Of a DNA stretch of 64,000 nucleotides, positions 52,746 to 61,882 are shown piece by piece. This DNA is from a virus. The notes beneath the pieces were generated by a model that did no database searches, had not been told where the DNA came from, and saw only the letters and a program-made list of their open reading frames with translations. Position 1 is the first letter of the stretch; each line of letters starts with the position of its first letter. The stretch spans positions 1 to 64,000 of the IMG/VR virus record IMGVR_UViG_3300027710_000017, one strand, 5' to 3'. Made by a program: the position numbers and the translations under genes.

Positions 52746-52754
52746 ATTATATCA
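52746..52754 (-). promoter_or_regulatory. Extended -10 promoter element before acidic linker gene
   Basis: Minus strand TGATATAAT directly after the capsid terminator and about 25 bases before the AGAAGGAG site of the next gene. Confidence 0.55.
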
Positions 52755-52768
52755 GATTAATGAATAAA

Positions 52769-52795
52769 GGGGCAGGAGCTAGATGCCCCTGCCCC
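52769..52795 (-). terminator. Rho-independent terminator after major capsid protein gene
   Basis: Arms GGGGCAGG/CCTGCCCC with an 11-base loop, followed on the minus strand by TTTATTCATT. It lies 20 bases past the capsid stop codon. Confidence 0.8.
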
Positions 52796-52814
52796 CTCAA
52801 TTTGTTTCTATGGT

Positions 52815-53945
52815 TTAGCTGTCAGCAGCTGCGTCAGCGAACGCAATTGCGTCCTCTTCTTCCCACTGTACACCAAAGCGAATGAACACAGTGTATTCAA
52901 TTGTGTCCTTCTTTGGCTGGTACTGACGGTTAACTGTGATGTCCCTCTGGAATCCCCACACACGGTTCTGTGGGAATGTAAGGTCTACGTAACCATCTGG
53001 GTAGTAAGGAACTTCCTGAACGTCAATTCCTAGAACACGGGTAGTGCGAGCACCACCAAATGTCTGACCCTGTCCATCTAGGTAAGCCTGGGTGTTAGCC
53101 GCAGTGTTACCGTTCTTTCCAAGAGCCTCAGCAATTGCGTCAGATAGTGTTCCGTTGTTCTTTACGATACCCTGGAACGCATCGGTACCTGCATAGAACT
53201 TCAAGTTAGACTTGATTGCACGGTACTTACGTGGCAGAGCTAGAACAATCTGCTGCATAACCTCTGGAGTCCATGCATTGTCTGCTACTGTTACCAGCGC
53301 TTCGTGTGCATCTCCGTTAGTCTTTACCTTGTTGACAAAACCGTTCATGATTGAAAGGAATGGGTCTGAACCCGCTCCTGTACCATTAATGGCTAGGTCT
53401 TCGATGTCATTGGCAAAGGCATTTGTCATTAGACGGACCAAGTGATCCTCTAGTGCAGCCCCCTCAATACCATCTTCGAGAGCTTCCGCTGAGACTTCCC
53501 AGTCTAGGCGGATCTTCTTTGTTGTTAGTTCTACCTTTGAGAACTGAGCGCCAGCGTTTGTGTAGTCACCTACAGCCTGAGCTGCGGCACGAATTACACG
53601 CTCACCAACGTTAACCTTTTCAAGTTCCATGGTGTTGGCTCGCATAGTTACACGACGACCATCCTTGGCGAGTACAGTTGCATCCCATACGTAGTCAATA
53701 AAACGACGTGCCTGTTCAGGGCGTAGAATACCACTGCCTGCATCACCCGAAGGATTTACAGCGTTTGGTCCAGTAGTTAGACCATATTCAGCGTTTGGGA
53801 TGTTACCCAGTGTGTTAGCACCTGGATCTGTTACTCCACCAATACCACCAGATGCAAACGCACCCTGACCTTGGAAAGTACCAGAGGCTGTGCCACCTAG
53901 TTCACCAGTTTCTCCTGGCTGATTCTTAATAATCTCTTCCGACAT
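52815..53945 (-). CDS. Major capsid protein (HK97 fold)
   Basis: The main head protein. I use the ATG at 53945, preceded by the strong GGAGGTGAC site; the longer frame to 54026 overlaps the protease gene. The 376 residues have a Gly-rich N-terminal arm, then ARRFIDYVWDATVLAKDGRRVTMRANTMELEKVNVGERVIRAA, LDWEVSAEALEDGIEGAALEDHLVRLMTNAFANDIEDL and late QEVPYYPDGYVDLTFPQNRVWGFQRDI, as in HK97-type capsids of actinophages. A terminator and promoter follow the gene. Confidence 0.93.
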   Translation of the reverse strand: MSEEIIKNQPGETGELGGTASGTFQGQGAFASGGIGGVTDPGANTLGNIPNAEYGLTTGPNAVNPSGDAGSGILRPEQARRFIDYVWDATVLAKDGRRVTMRANTMELEKVNVGERVIRAAAQAVGDYTNAGAQFSKVELTTKKIRLDWEVSAEALEDGIEGAALEDHLVRLMTNAFANDIEDLAINGTGAGSDPFLSIMNGFVNKVKTNGDAHEALVTVADNAWTPEVMQQIVLALPRKYRAIKSNLKFYAGTDAFQGIVKNNGTLSDAIAEALGKNGNTAANTQAYLDGQGQTFGGARTTRVLGIDVQEVPYYPDGYVDLTFPQNRVWGFQRDITVNRQYQPKKDTIEYTVFIRFGVQWEEEDAIAFADAAADS

Positions 53946-53970
53946 ATTGTCACCTCCTAAGTGATTTTGT

Positions 53971-55314
53971 TTATTTGAATAAATCGGCAGTTTTGAGGAA
54001 ACGTCCGCCCCATAGGGATTTCTCAACCTTTTCTGGTTGAAACTGTACGATCTCGCCTAGATCGCCAGACTTACGAAAAGCAGTATCTGCCTCAACGGCG
54101 TCAACTCGCTTTCCAAAATTGTCAAACTCTGATGCTGCCTGCGCAAGTTCACCCTTTACGGATGAAAGCTCGCCCTTGACAAGACCAAGAGATTTGTTTA
54201 GTTCCGAAACCTGTTCGTGCAAAGACTTTACAGTTTCGGCTAGATCGCTAAAGGCTGATGTTAGAGTACTCTGGATTTCAGTAACTGCATTAGCAATTAC
54301 TTCTTCCGACTTAGATACCTCATCGACTTCTGGTGCAGATTCAGACTTCATTTCGTCCTCAGACTTCATCTCGTCTTCATCCATATCAGCGGACTTGACT
54401 TCTTCTTCATCCATAGATTTCTCTTCAGATTTGGTCTCGTCGTTGTCCATAGACTTTTCTACTGCATCTTCAGTTGTGGCATCTGCCTCTGGAGCGACCT
54501 GTGCTTCTTCAACTACCTCGTCGTTTTTTACGACATCTTCAGTTGTTTCATTCATAGGATTTCCCTCCCTGTTAATCTTAGAAGTATTAATGCCTTTAGC
54601 ACTATCAACTAAGAACTTTATCATTTCTGTTTTTTCGCTGTCGTTTTTTTCAACGAAACCTATGTTCTTCATTGCAGATCCATCTATTGGACTCTCTTCA
54701 GACTCTTCAGATGAAACCTTTACGATTCCGTTCGACACGTCCCAAAAAACATTTTCAAATTCTACGTCAAGGTTCTCTCCCTTGATCATGTCTACTCCGT
54801 CTACCTTTTCAATAGAAAGGATATTAGCAAACTGGTTGGCTGGATTGTCTACAAGAGAAAGCTCTACAAGATCGTAGTCTTTGATGATTCTGATTGATTT
54901 ATCTATTGACTCATCGTATCCGTCATCCCACTTATTCATCTTGCCACCGATTGAAAATCCAGAAAGAGTTCCGTCCAAAACCTTTTCCCAAGTATTTTGT
55001 GCACCCTTAGAAATATACGCAGAAACAAAAACTCCAGAATAGAATTTTTTGGTGTCTGCATCGAAGAACTTCTCTTCTTTAAAATTAACCATTTTGCCAA
55101 CAGATAGTGGCTGGTGCATCTCACGGATATTTCCACGGAATTTCTTAAAAGCCTTTACACTAGCTTCTGTAGTAACTATGTCTGCCTGCTTGTCAACATT
55201 GTCAAGTGTGGCAAATCCTGAAACGATCCTTCGTTCCTGGTCAACCTTACTAAATGGCATAGACAGTCTTACACTGTCGCCATCCATATCCCATTGCGCT
55301 TTTGACATAGTCAT
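53971..55314 (-). CDS. Prohead protease (S78-type, XkdF-like) with scaffold-like C-terminal region
   Basis: Capsid maturation protease fused to a scaffold-like region, 447 residues from the ATG at 55314 (a TTG ten codons earlier is less likely). The protease part (about 1-190) has H67 in REMHQP, S118/S121 in TLSGFSIGG and a LVDNPAN motif, as in S78-like prohead proteases. Residues about 245-330 are extremely Glu/Asp-rich and about 335-415 form a coiled coil, typical of a cleavable scaffold. It stands directly before the capsid gene, 25 bases apart, as expected. Confidence 0.83.
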   Translation of the reverse strand: MTMSKAQWDMDGDSVRLSMPFSKVDQERRIVSGFATLDNVDKQADIVTTEASVKAFKKFRGNIREMHQPLSVGKMVNFKEEKFFDADTKKFYSGVFVSAYISKGAQNTWEKVLDGTLSGFSIGGKMNKWDDGYDESIDKSIRIIKDYDLVELSLVDNPANQFANILSIEKVDGVDMIKGENLDVEFENVFWDVSNGIVKVSSEESEESPIDGSAMKNIGFVEKNDSEKTEMIKFLVDSAKGINTSKINREGNPMNETTEDVVKNDEVVEEAQVAPEADATTEDAVEKSMDNDETKSEEKSMDEEEVKSADMDEDEMKSEDEMKSESAPEVDEVSKSEEVIANAVTEIQSTLTSAFSDLAETVKSLHEQVSELNKSLGLVKGELSSVKGELAQAASEFDNFGKRVDAVEADTAFRKSGDLGEIVQFQPEKVEKSLWGGRFLKTADLFK

Positions 55315-55371
55315 TCTATTCCAATTATATCGCTTTTTTATCAAATTGTTATATTTTATAGATAAAGGACC

Positions 55372-55380
55372 ATTATATCA
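55372..55380 (-). promoter_or_regulatory. Extended -10 promoter element before protease/capsid genes
   Basis: Minus strand TGATATAAT in the 70-base gap between portal and protease genes, about 60 bases ahead of the chosen ATG. A second TATAAT (near 55325-55330) lies close to the start. Confidence 0.5.
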
Positions 55381-55384
55381 GATT

Positions 55385-57013
55385 TTATTCTGAAGAGCGG
55401 CCCTCTCCTTGAGCATTTCTACCTGATATGGTAGCCGTGCTGTCGGATTGGTTATTTGTTCTCTCGGCGTCCCTCTGGCGGTTACCAGCCAAGTTTGCCC
55501 TAGAGTCTGCAGTCTGTCTGGCAGACATCTCAAAAGGATCGTCTCCGTCTGGCCTTTGAGGCAAACCAAGAACCTCTCTAGCTTCGTTCGGAACCATAAT
55601 CTGAGTCTTAACATAACGCTCTAGAATCTGAGACTGGGCTATTTCGTCTGTCAAAGTTAGCTCGTTAAACTTTAATTCTAGAACATCCGTTTTTTCTTTT
55701 ACTATTCTATTAATAAGCTTTTCGACAGTTCTTTGTAAAGGTCTTGCTACCTGCTCTTTGAATGTGCGATCTTGAGAAAGAGCAGCAGCTATGTTAGATG
55801 CATCGGATCCACCTATCTTAGATAGTGGCACCTGATGTGCAACAAGGATGTCGTCACGGTTTCTTAGTCTATAGTCATTAAAGGATGCCTCTTGAACATT
55901 GTTTTCGACTGGCTTCATCTCAAACTCTACCTTGTTTTGGTCAGTGTCACCTGGCAATGGGATGTAGAGGGTTCTGTGAGACTGCCCTTTAAGATTAGTC
56001 TGCATAAATCTAAATAGCTTGTCCTCTGCCTCAGAAGAAAGCTTGGCACCCTTTAGGGTAAAGATATATCTAGGAACAGCCTTATTGCTGAAGTAATCGA
56101 TATTGTACTGAGACGCAAGCTGGTCTCCATGCAAAGAAGAAACTGCAGACATAATGTCTGGAATTCCGTAGTATGTGTTTAATGGAGAGTACTGCTTGAA
56201 GTGGATGATCTCATTTGGTCTTGGATCTTCTGTAATTGGGTTAGCATTGGTTGCTTCAAAGTTTCTAAAGTAAACAACCTTATTTCCTATAATCTGAACA
56301 AAGCCATCCTTTAGTCTACGGACACGCATTGTAGTTGCTGGAATGTGTCCGATGTACCCGATTTCCCCACGGGTAGTTCTTCCAATTTCAAGATAGCCAT
56401 TTCCAGTAGATTCATAATCGGTGAGAACCTTCATCATAATATTTGTAAAAGCTTCTTCGTCATTAAGATTTTCTATCCAGTCACGCATCTCCATCTTTAT
56501 TCTTTCGATGCGCTTTCTTGCCTTTTCTCTTGCAGAGTCATTTTCGTTAGACTCTAACAGCATCAGAGTTCTGTCAGATACGTGAAAGTCATAGCCGAGG
56601 CCTACAGTATTCTGCACCTTTGCATCAATTGCCGCATGGTTGGCAAAAGAGGTGTCGTAAAAGTTTGCTAGCTCATATAGATTCCATGGAGGGGTAATTA
56701 CGTCAAACATGCCGTAACCATTACGATAGACAGTTCCTGGATTTATCTCTTTCGAGGTAGCTCCATTTACTCCAGAATTAATAGCTAGGGCACTGTCCAA
56801 ATAAACAGGACTAGACGTATCTAGACTTTTAGGAACCTGAGTTTCGTATGCCTTAGACATTCTATCTGTTCTACGCTTAAAGTTTTTTTCTAAGCCAGTT
56901 AACCCTTTAAGTTCATTCCAGGCTTTATCAAATGGGTCTTTCGACTTAAACTCATTCTCAACATCGCCAGTCTCTGGAAGTCCAAGATCTCTAATGTAGT
57001 GTTCTTCTGACAT
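55385..57013 (-). CDS. Portal protein
   Basis: A 542-residue portal. Landmarks include YRNGYGMFDVITPPWNLYELANFYDTSFANHAAIDAKVQNTVGLG, a stem/clip region with NYDYF-like QYNIDYFSNKAVPRYIF, and QVPLSKIGGSDASNIAAALSQDRTFKEQVARPLQ, all typical of actinophage portals. It forms the dodecameric channel through which DNA is packaged and ejected. One-base overlap with the 125-residue gene; the C-terminus is Gln/Asn/Arg-rich and disordered. Confidence 0.92.
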   Translation of the reverse strand: MSEEHYIRDLGLPETGDVENEFKSKDPFDKAWNELKGLTGLEKNFKRRTDRMSKAYETQVPKSLDTSSPVYLDSALAINSGVNGATSKEINPGTVYRNGYGMFDVITPPWNLYELANFYDTSFANHAAIDAKVQNTVGLGYDFHVSDRTLMLLESNENDSAREKARKRIERIKMEMRDWIENLNDEEAFTNIMMKVLTDYESTGNGYLEIGRTTRGEIGYIGHIPATTMRVRRLKDGFVQIIGNKVVYFRNFEATNANPITEDPRPNEIIHFKQYSPLNTYYGIPDIMSAVSSLHGDQLASQYNIDYFSNKAVPRYIFTLKGAKLSSEAEDKLFRFMQTNLKGQSHRTLYIPLPGDTDQNKVEFEMKPVENNVQEASFNDYRLRNRDDILVAHQVPLSKIGGSDASNIAAALSQDRTFKEQVARPLQRTVEKLINRIVKEKTDVLELKFNELTLTDEIAQSQILERYVKTQIMVPNEAREVLGLPQRPDGDDPFEMSARQTADSRANLAGNRQRDAERTNNQSDSTATISGRNAQGEGRSSE

Positions 57014-57390
57014 TACTCTTCATCTCCATAAAGCTCTAAAGTCTTCTTGGCAGCAATAACGGCACCAAGGTCATTCATGGATGGGATAAGCCCCTGCTTC
57101 ATCCTGTCCATTTGCTCAGAGTATTCCTCATCGCTGATTCTGGCAGTTCCTGGGAAAAATATTGGAGTTCCGTCTGGCTCACCGTGGTAAGTAGCAGCTT
57201 GCTTTAGTTTGGCGATCTGATTTTCGTCACCCTTATTTGCTGGAACGTTTAGAACGTTACCGTTACCGTCGGTAAACCACTTTCCATTAGACTTTTTCCA
57301 GACGTAAACGCCCCACGCATACCCAGTTGGCTCTACCAGTGTTAGCTTTGCTTTACCAAGAGCCTCTGCAAATTTATCTTCCATAACCAT
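57013..57390 (-). CDS. Hypothetical protein upstream of portal
   Basis: A 125-residue protein: the N-terminal half (YAWGVYVWKKSNGKWFTDGNGNVLNVPANKGDENQIAKLKQAATYHG) is beta/alpha with many aromatic residues, and the C-terminal half is an amphipathic helix (EEYSEQMDRMKQGLIPSMNDLG). Its product is often found before the portal in related phages in my recollection. It may be a virion or assembly protein; function unknown. Confidence 0.55.
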   Translation of the reverse strand: MVMEDKFAEALGKAKLTLVEPTGYAWGVYVWKKSNGKWFTDGNGNVLNVPANKGDENQIAKLKQAATYHGEPDGTPIFFPGTARISDEEYSEQMDRMKQGLIPSMNDLGAVIAAKKTLELYGDEE

Positions 57391-57402
57391 AAGTATACCA
57401 CA

Positions 57403-60400
57403 TTATACTGCCTGGTATACTTGTGAACGCCAAGAAATATCCTCAGCAACCGTATATGAGTAATCTCCGAACCTAGTCTCGACCTCATCATCGATGATTA
57501 TCTTATTTGTTCCAGTATATATCTTATATATGTCGGATGGATTGACTCCATAATAGCTAGTTGTTGCAATTACTAAGACATTTTCCCATAAAAATGGGAA
57601 TTTCCAGTAATCCCACTCTAGTTCTATAGTTTCTGCTAACTTTACCTTAAACCATGGTCTCTCAATAACTGTCTGAACCTCTTGCAGGTTTGTTGATTTG
57701 TAATAAGATATGTTATTGTATGTCAATGGTGCTGTTAACCTGAGTGCACCAGCATAGTTCCCAAACTCTTGAGTATTTGAAAACCTAATGCCGATCATAG
57801 CCCATTCTTTTATAGTTAGGATAGGGTCTTTAACAAGCTTTCCATTTAAGAAAAAGGACAGGCCATTTTCTAACTTTCCCTCATCACTAATTGCGTAAAC
57901 CTTAGCACGCTTACCAGCAGAGTCTACAGCAACCATGTAAAACTTTATGTATGAGTTTTTGCTCTGTATTTCAAATATCTTGGTAGGGGCATATGGAAAG
58001 AAGTCCTGGTCAAATCTCATGGCAAGCTGCATAGCAATAACTTTATAGTTGTCAGACTTTGCTTCATTTATAGGCACCGAGATTCCCCTATTTACCAGTG
58101 GGTCATAAGATCCACGCATGGTTATACCGCTATTTCTGGTCAGGTAAAGGTAGGGGGTGCTTCCCTTATATATAGAAAATGGATTCTTTTCTTTATAGGT
58201 AAAGTAAAATCCATCTTTTCTGTATGGATAAATATCATTTCCAAACCTTGTTCCTATCGACGTTGGAGCAGTTTCAGATAGGGACATTGATGCATACTCC
58301 AAAGCTTTTATAGATATTGGATTATCTGAAATACTGTTTGATGACATTTCTATGTGAGTTACTATAGCTATGTCTTCAAAAGCTATAGACTGTGGAGGAT
58401 AAATGATCATATTGTCAACTACCTCATACCTAGTGCTTAGCCAGTCATCTCCTGGAGATATAACCCCATCCTTAGGAGCAAGCTCTGTATTTGGAAAATT
58501 ATCAGCTGACGTGTTTGCACCGTTTTCTAAAAGTTGAAAAGTTATGTAGGTTTTTACAACTGAGTTAGACGTGTCATATTTATAGGAGCTTACAGACTTA
58601 TTTTTTAAATCTTCATAATTCTCATAGCCAGTGACCAACTGATTATCTAAGGAGTCGTATCCTCTTTGAACTGGATTCGAATACTGATCCTGAAGCTCTT
58701 GGTACGTCCAGCTTCCTGCAGTTTCATCTTGCACAAACAGGGATGGTGATGGGTAATTGATATTAAACTGTATAAAGTCTAGATCAAGCTTTTCATCGCC
58801 CCTAGGATCTAGAACATTTTTTGCAAAGAATGAAAGTGGCACATAGTCTTGCCAAGAAGAGTCTGCAGCTACAAGGAGTCCAAATCCTGAAAGGTTTTCT
58901 CCAGGAGCTATCCCATAGCTAGGTGTGTGACTACTGATAACTGACTCCGAGTATCCCTTAAGTGTTCCACCATCGTATAAAAATTCAAAAATAGAGTTAT
59001 TGTACAAACCAGCATCGGCCACACTTAAATGTGGTAGAGCTCCATCGACAAAGTCATCAGTTAGTGGTAAACCATCCTGACCAAAAACAGATGATATTTT
59101 GCTTAGGTTTTTTGCTGAGCAAAAGCCAATGCTATAAATCTTGCCGCCGAACGGCTGCGAGAAGTCTTTTCTGCTTCCAACATAAACAGATGGAGATGAT
59201 AGCTTTCCAAAAAATTGAGCAGCCTTACCGCCATAGTAATCTGAAAACTTTCTTATATCTAATGCGATAGCTCCCTTTTCTCCGATTCCAGCCATAGATG
59301 GTCTAGATACGAATGCTATTAAGTTAGACTCTCCCCTTTCATTAATAACATAGCTTATTCCGCTGGCACTAAGTTTAATCTCAAAAGTTGTTTCTGATGA
59401 TCGGTCTTCAATAACTAGCAAGGTTTGTTCTGAAGATGGCAAGGACCCTTCTTTGCATACAACGTATATACCACGAATTTCTTCATTTGCAAGATTTGCA
59501 TTTTCAAAAAATAAGTGCCCGCTTGAAGAGCTCCAAGAAGAGTTAGGTCTTATTTTAATAAAATAGTCAGATTCGTTTTGGGCCTCTTCTAAGTCTAAAA
59601 GCCACTCACTTTCTGTTTTATTGTTAAATTTAGCCACTGGAGCACTGTATGATGGAAAAGAAATAGAGTTTCCATCAATCAACAGGTTGTCGTAAGCCCC
59701 CTGCCTCCACTTTCCTAAGCTAGGATAGTTGTAGTTTTTAGAATATTTGGAAAATGGATAGTCAATAAAAACAGAGCTACCGCTGTAAGCATTATTTATG
59801 TTTTCTGGGAACTCTACCCCCTGGCCATACACAAATCTTCTTTTTGCCATTTGGTTTGGAACTTTGTAGCCATAGATTGCCACACCATCTAGGTCTATTG
59901 GAGAAACGTCTTCGTAAGACCAAAACCCAACCCAATCATTGTCTAACATTACTTCTTCTGAAAGAAAGGTAGTTGATTCTGGAAAATCTAATTCTTCAAC
60001 ATTTATAGAGATCTCTCCTACCTGCTCTCCATTTATTACTAAACTTACAGATGATGCCGAATACCTTATTTGAATTAGCATTGGCCTATACCACTGTCCG
60101 ACATAATGTCTAACAATATACTTGCCAACCTTTAGCGATAGGCTTGCCCCCTTAACATACAGACCATCTAAACCACGAATATTTCCAAAAATTCTTTTTT
60201 CTTCTGTTGTATCGGAATTTATTCTTGCCCAAAACTCAAATGTGTAGTCTTTATATTGACCAGACTTATTTAAAAACCCTTGTCCTGGAACAATTAAAGA
60301 TGGGACTATACCACCACTCTGCTGAACAATAGTGCTATTGGTTGCACCGTATACCAAGGGTATTCCAGAATTTTTTGCAGAAAGCGCATTCTTTCTAATT

Positions 60401-61101
60401 AAATAATATCCATCTAATTCTTCTAGGCCATATGCTTTAGCTGGAATACCTTGTATATTGTCGGCACCAAAAATCTGCACAGGAAGCTCTACTGGAACCA
60501 CACCCAAAGAGCTGGCGGTAAACTCTTCAGACCATTGCCCCAGGGAAACTCCATTTACCAAAAATGACAGATCTTCTAATGTCCCTCCGTCGAAGAAGTT
60601 TGCCCTGATTACTATTCGAATTGATGAATTGTCTGAAGGCAATGAAAATGTTTCTGAAAGAAATATCCAGCTATCGGCAATTTGAGATGTAAAAAGCTTT
60701 AAATTTTGAACTAAGGATCCACTGACAGAATCAAAGTACTCATACCCAATCTCAAATCCAGAAATATATGGGGTTTTACTGTATAGCATAGCAGAAATAG
60801 CAAACGTTGAAAGATCTTCGTTTAAATCTGAAATATTTACCATGTCTGGGCTAACGGCAGTAACACTTAGGCTTTCAGATAGGCTTTCTGCTGCAACTTC
60901 TGTTGTAAAACTTTCTGGAAATGGCTCATCTAGTATGCTGCCAACTGTTGTGGCCACGCCATTATCAATATTCCAAAGAGTCAAGTCCCTATTTTGCTCA
61001 GAAATAAGTGATACGTAATCAGCTTTATCGTCAAGGGGCCAGAAAGCTACTGGATGCTCTGCAAAGATTTTTTCAGCATATAAACTAGAAGGAGTAGACA
61101 T
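57403..61101 (-). CDS. Giant LamG/concanavalin-like virion surface protein
   Basis: A 1232-residue beta-rich protein. The N-terminal LYAEKIFAEHPVAFWPLDDK is the usual opening of a LamG/concanavalin A-like lectin domain, and further LamG-like segments recur (for example YTFEFWARINSDT and later FEFWARINSD-type blocks). Such domains bind carbohydrates, so a role in host attachment as a head or tail decoration is likely. Unlike most receptor-binding proteins it is encoded ahead of the portal gene. A good AGAAGGTGA site precedes it. Confidence 0.72.
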   Translation of the reverse strand: MSTPSSLYAEKIFAEHPVAFWPLDDKADYVSLISEQNRDLTLWNIDNGVATTVGSILDEPFPESFTTEVAAESLSESLSVTAVSPDMVNISDLNEDLSTFAISAMLYSKTPYISGFEIGYEYFDSVSGSLVQNLKLFTSQIADSWIFLSETFSLPSDNSSIRIVIRANFFDGGTLEDLSFLVNGVSLGQWSEEFTASSLGVVPVELPVQIFGADNIQGIPAKAYGLEELDGYYLIRKNALSAKNSGIPLVYGATNSTIVQQSGGIVPSLIVPGQGFLNKSGQYKDYTFEFWARINSDTTEEKRIFGNIRGLDGLYVKGASLSLKVGKYIVRHYVGQWYRPMLIQIRYSASSVSLVINGEQVGEISINVEELDFPESTTFLSEEVMLDNDWVGFWSYEDVSPIDLDGVAIYGYKVPNQMAKRRFVYGQGVEFPENINNAYSGSSVFIDYPFSKYSKNYNYPSLGKWRQGAYDNLLIDGNSISFPSYSAPVAKFNNKTESEWLLDLEEAQNESDYFIKIRPNSSWSSSSGHLFFENANLANEEIRGIYVVCKEGSLPSSEQTLLVIEDRSSETTFEIKLSASGISYVINERGESNLIAFVSRPSMAGIGEKGAIALDIRKFSDYYGGKAAQFFGKLSSPSVYVGSRKDFSQPFGGKIYSIGFCSAKNLSKISSVFGQDGLPLTDDFVDGALPHLSVADAGLYNNSIFEFLYDGGTLKGYSESVISSHTPSYGIAPGENLSGFGLLVAADSSWQDYVPLSFFAKNVLDPRGDEKLDLDFIQFNINYPSPSLFVQDETAGSWTYQELQDQYSNPVQRGYDSLDNQLVTGYENYEDLKNKSVSSYKYDTSNSVVKTYITFQLLENGANTSADNFPNTELAPKDGVISPGDDWLSTRYEVVDNMIIYPPQSIAFEDIAIVTHIEMSSNSISDNPISIKALEYASMSLSETAPTSIGTRFGNDIYPYRKDGFYFTYKEKNPFSIYKGSTPYLYLTRNSGITMRGSYDPLVNRGISVPINEAKSDNYKVIAMQLAMRFDQDFFPYAPTKIFEIQSKNSYIKFYMVAVDSAGKRAKVYAISDEGKLENGLSFFLNGKLVKDPILTIKEWAMIGIRFSNTQEFGNYAGALRLTAPLTYNNISYYKSTNLQEVQTVIERPWFKVKLAETIELEWDYWKFPFLWENVLVIATTSYYGVNPSDIYKIYTGTNKIIIDDEVETRFGDYSYTVAEDISWRSQVYQAV

Positions 61102-61133
61102 AAATCACCTTCTCTAGTTTACCACACAAAAAT

Positions 61134-61748
61134 CTAGAATCCTCTGATCTCCCAGCTGTCCCACTCTACTTTGTCGTAGTCAACAGATGGGAACCAGGAC
61201 TGACCCTTAAGTCCCATCCAAGCTTGAGAAAGATACATCGTTCCGTCTGTTACTGGAGTGATTTTTCTCATATCTTCCATGTTACCTTCTTCAAAGATAA
61301 CCAAGTCTCCAGGAGAATAATCTATTTCTGACTCTTCTTGAGTGTTTCCGTTTACAGCCATAAGCTTTCCGCCAGAGAAGTTGTTATTCCAAATAACATA
61401 GCCAACAAGGGTATGTGCTGGCCTGTTGATATCTGTTTGGGCTGGCTCCCCAAATTCAGGAATATACCTTGCGATGTAGTGCTTTGAAAACATTGGTGGC
61501 AAATATTCTAAATTTTTGTTGTTTTCTTTAACTGACTCATAAAATCTTTTAGAATACTTAGAAAAAATTTCTAGCATCTCATCAGAAAACTCTCCCCTTG
61601 TCCTAATGTGGAAGCTTACTGAATCTTGACTAAAAAGGTTGTCGTGAAGTGGTGGATGATTTTCTTTTGTATGAAAGTGAGAAGACTTTGCATACTCATA
61701 TACAGCCTGAGCATCTTTAGAAGAAATAAAATTCTTTATTAATATCAT
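61134..61748 (-). CDS. 2OG-Fe(II) oxygenase-fold protein lacking iron ligands
   Basis: A 204-residue protein with the same fold outline as prolyl-hydroxylase-like 2OG-Fe(II) oxygenases: ARYIPEFGEPAQTDINRP, then GYVIWNNNFSGGKLMAV, DYSPGDLVIFEEGN and RKITPVTDGTMYLSQAWM. The position expected for HxD reads Q104-T105-D106 and that of the distal His reads R161. So two of three iron ligands are replaced and catalysis is unlikely; it may be a pseudo-enzyme used for binding. It follows the small Cys/His gene with a four-base overlap. Confidence 0.6.
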   Translation of the reverse strand: MILIKNFISSKDAQAVYEYAKSSHFHTKENHPPLHDNLFSQDSVSFHIRTRGEFSDEMLEIFSKYSKRFYESVKENNKNLEYLPPMFSKHYIARYIPEFGEPAQTDINRPAHTLVGYVIWNNNFSGGKLMAVNGNTQEESEIDYSPGDLVIFEEGNMEDMRKITPVTDGTMYLSQAWMGLKGQSWFPSVDYDKVEWDSWEIRGF

Positions 61749-61882
61749 TTAAACGACATCCTTGAGTGAGAGTTGTTGCTTGGGCATCTAGAGCAAGTTT
61801 CTTGTTTAGCCTTTGTTACGGGACACTCTTGCACCATTAGGTTATGTCCAAAAATAAAGCATTTTATCTTATTAAAGATCAA
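61745..61882 (-). CDS. Tiny Cys/His protein (45 aa, TTG start)
   Basis: Starts at a TTG (61880-61882) with GGAGG eight bases before it, inside the end of the upstream oxygenase gene (11-base overlap). The 45 residues contain C8, H13, C20 and the C30-x2-C33 pair, the layout of small KIKCFIFGH-type zinc-binding proteins seen in actinophages. A longer frame starting at 62020 is unlikely because it would overlap the oxygenase throughout. Function unknown. Confidence 0.6.
   Translation of the reverse strand: MIFNKIKCFIFGHNLMVQECPVTKAKQETCSRCPSNNSHSRMSFK

Noticed and set aside
53946-54026. Longer N-terminus for the major capsid protein
   Set aside because: The extra 27 codons overlap the protease C-terminus, and the internal ATG has a perfect GGAGGTGAC site.
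54119-54877. Long + strand open frame (252 codons), Ser/Thr/Asp-rich
   Set aside because: It is the mirror of the Glu/Asp/Ser codons in the scaffold-like region of the prohead protease; it has no ribosome site and all neighbours are on the other strand.
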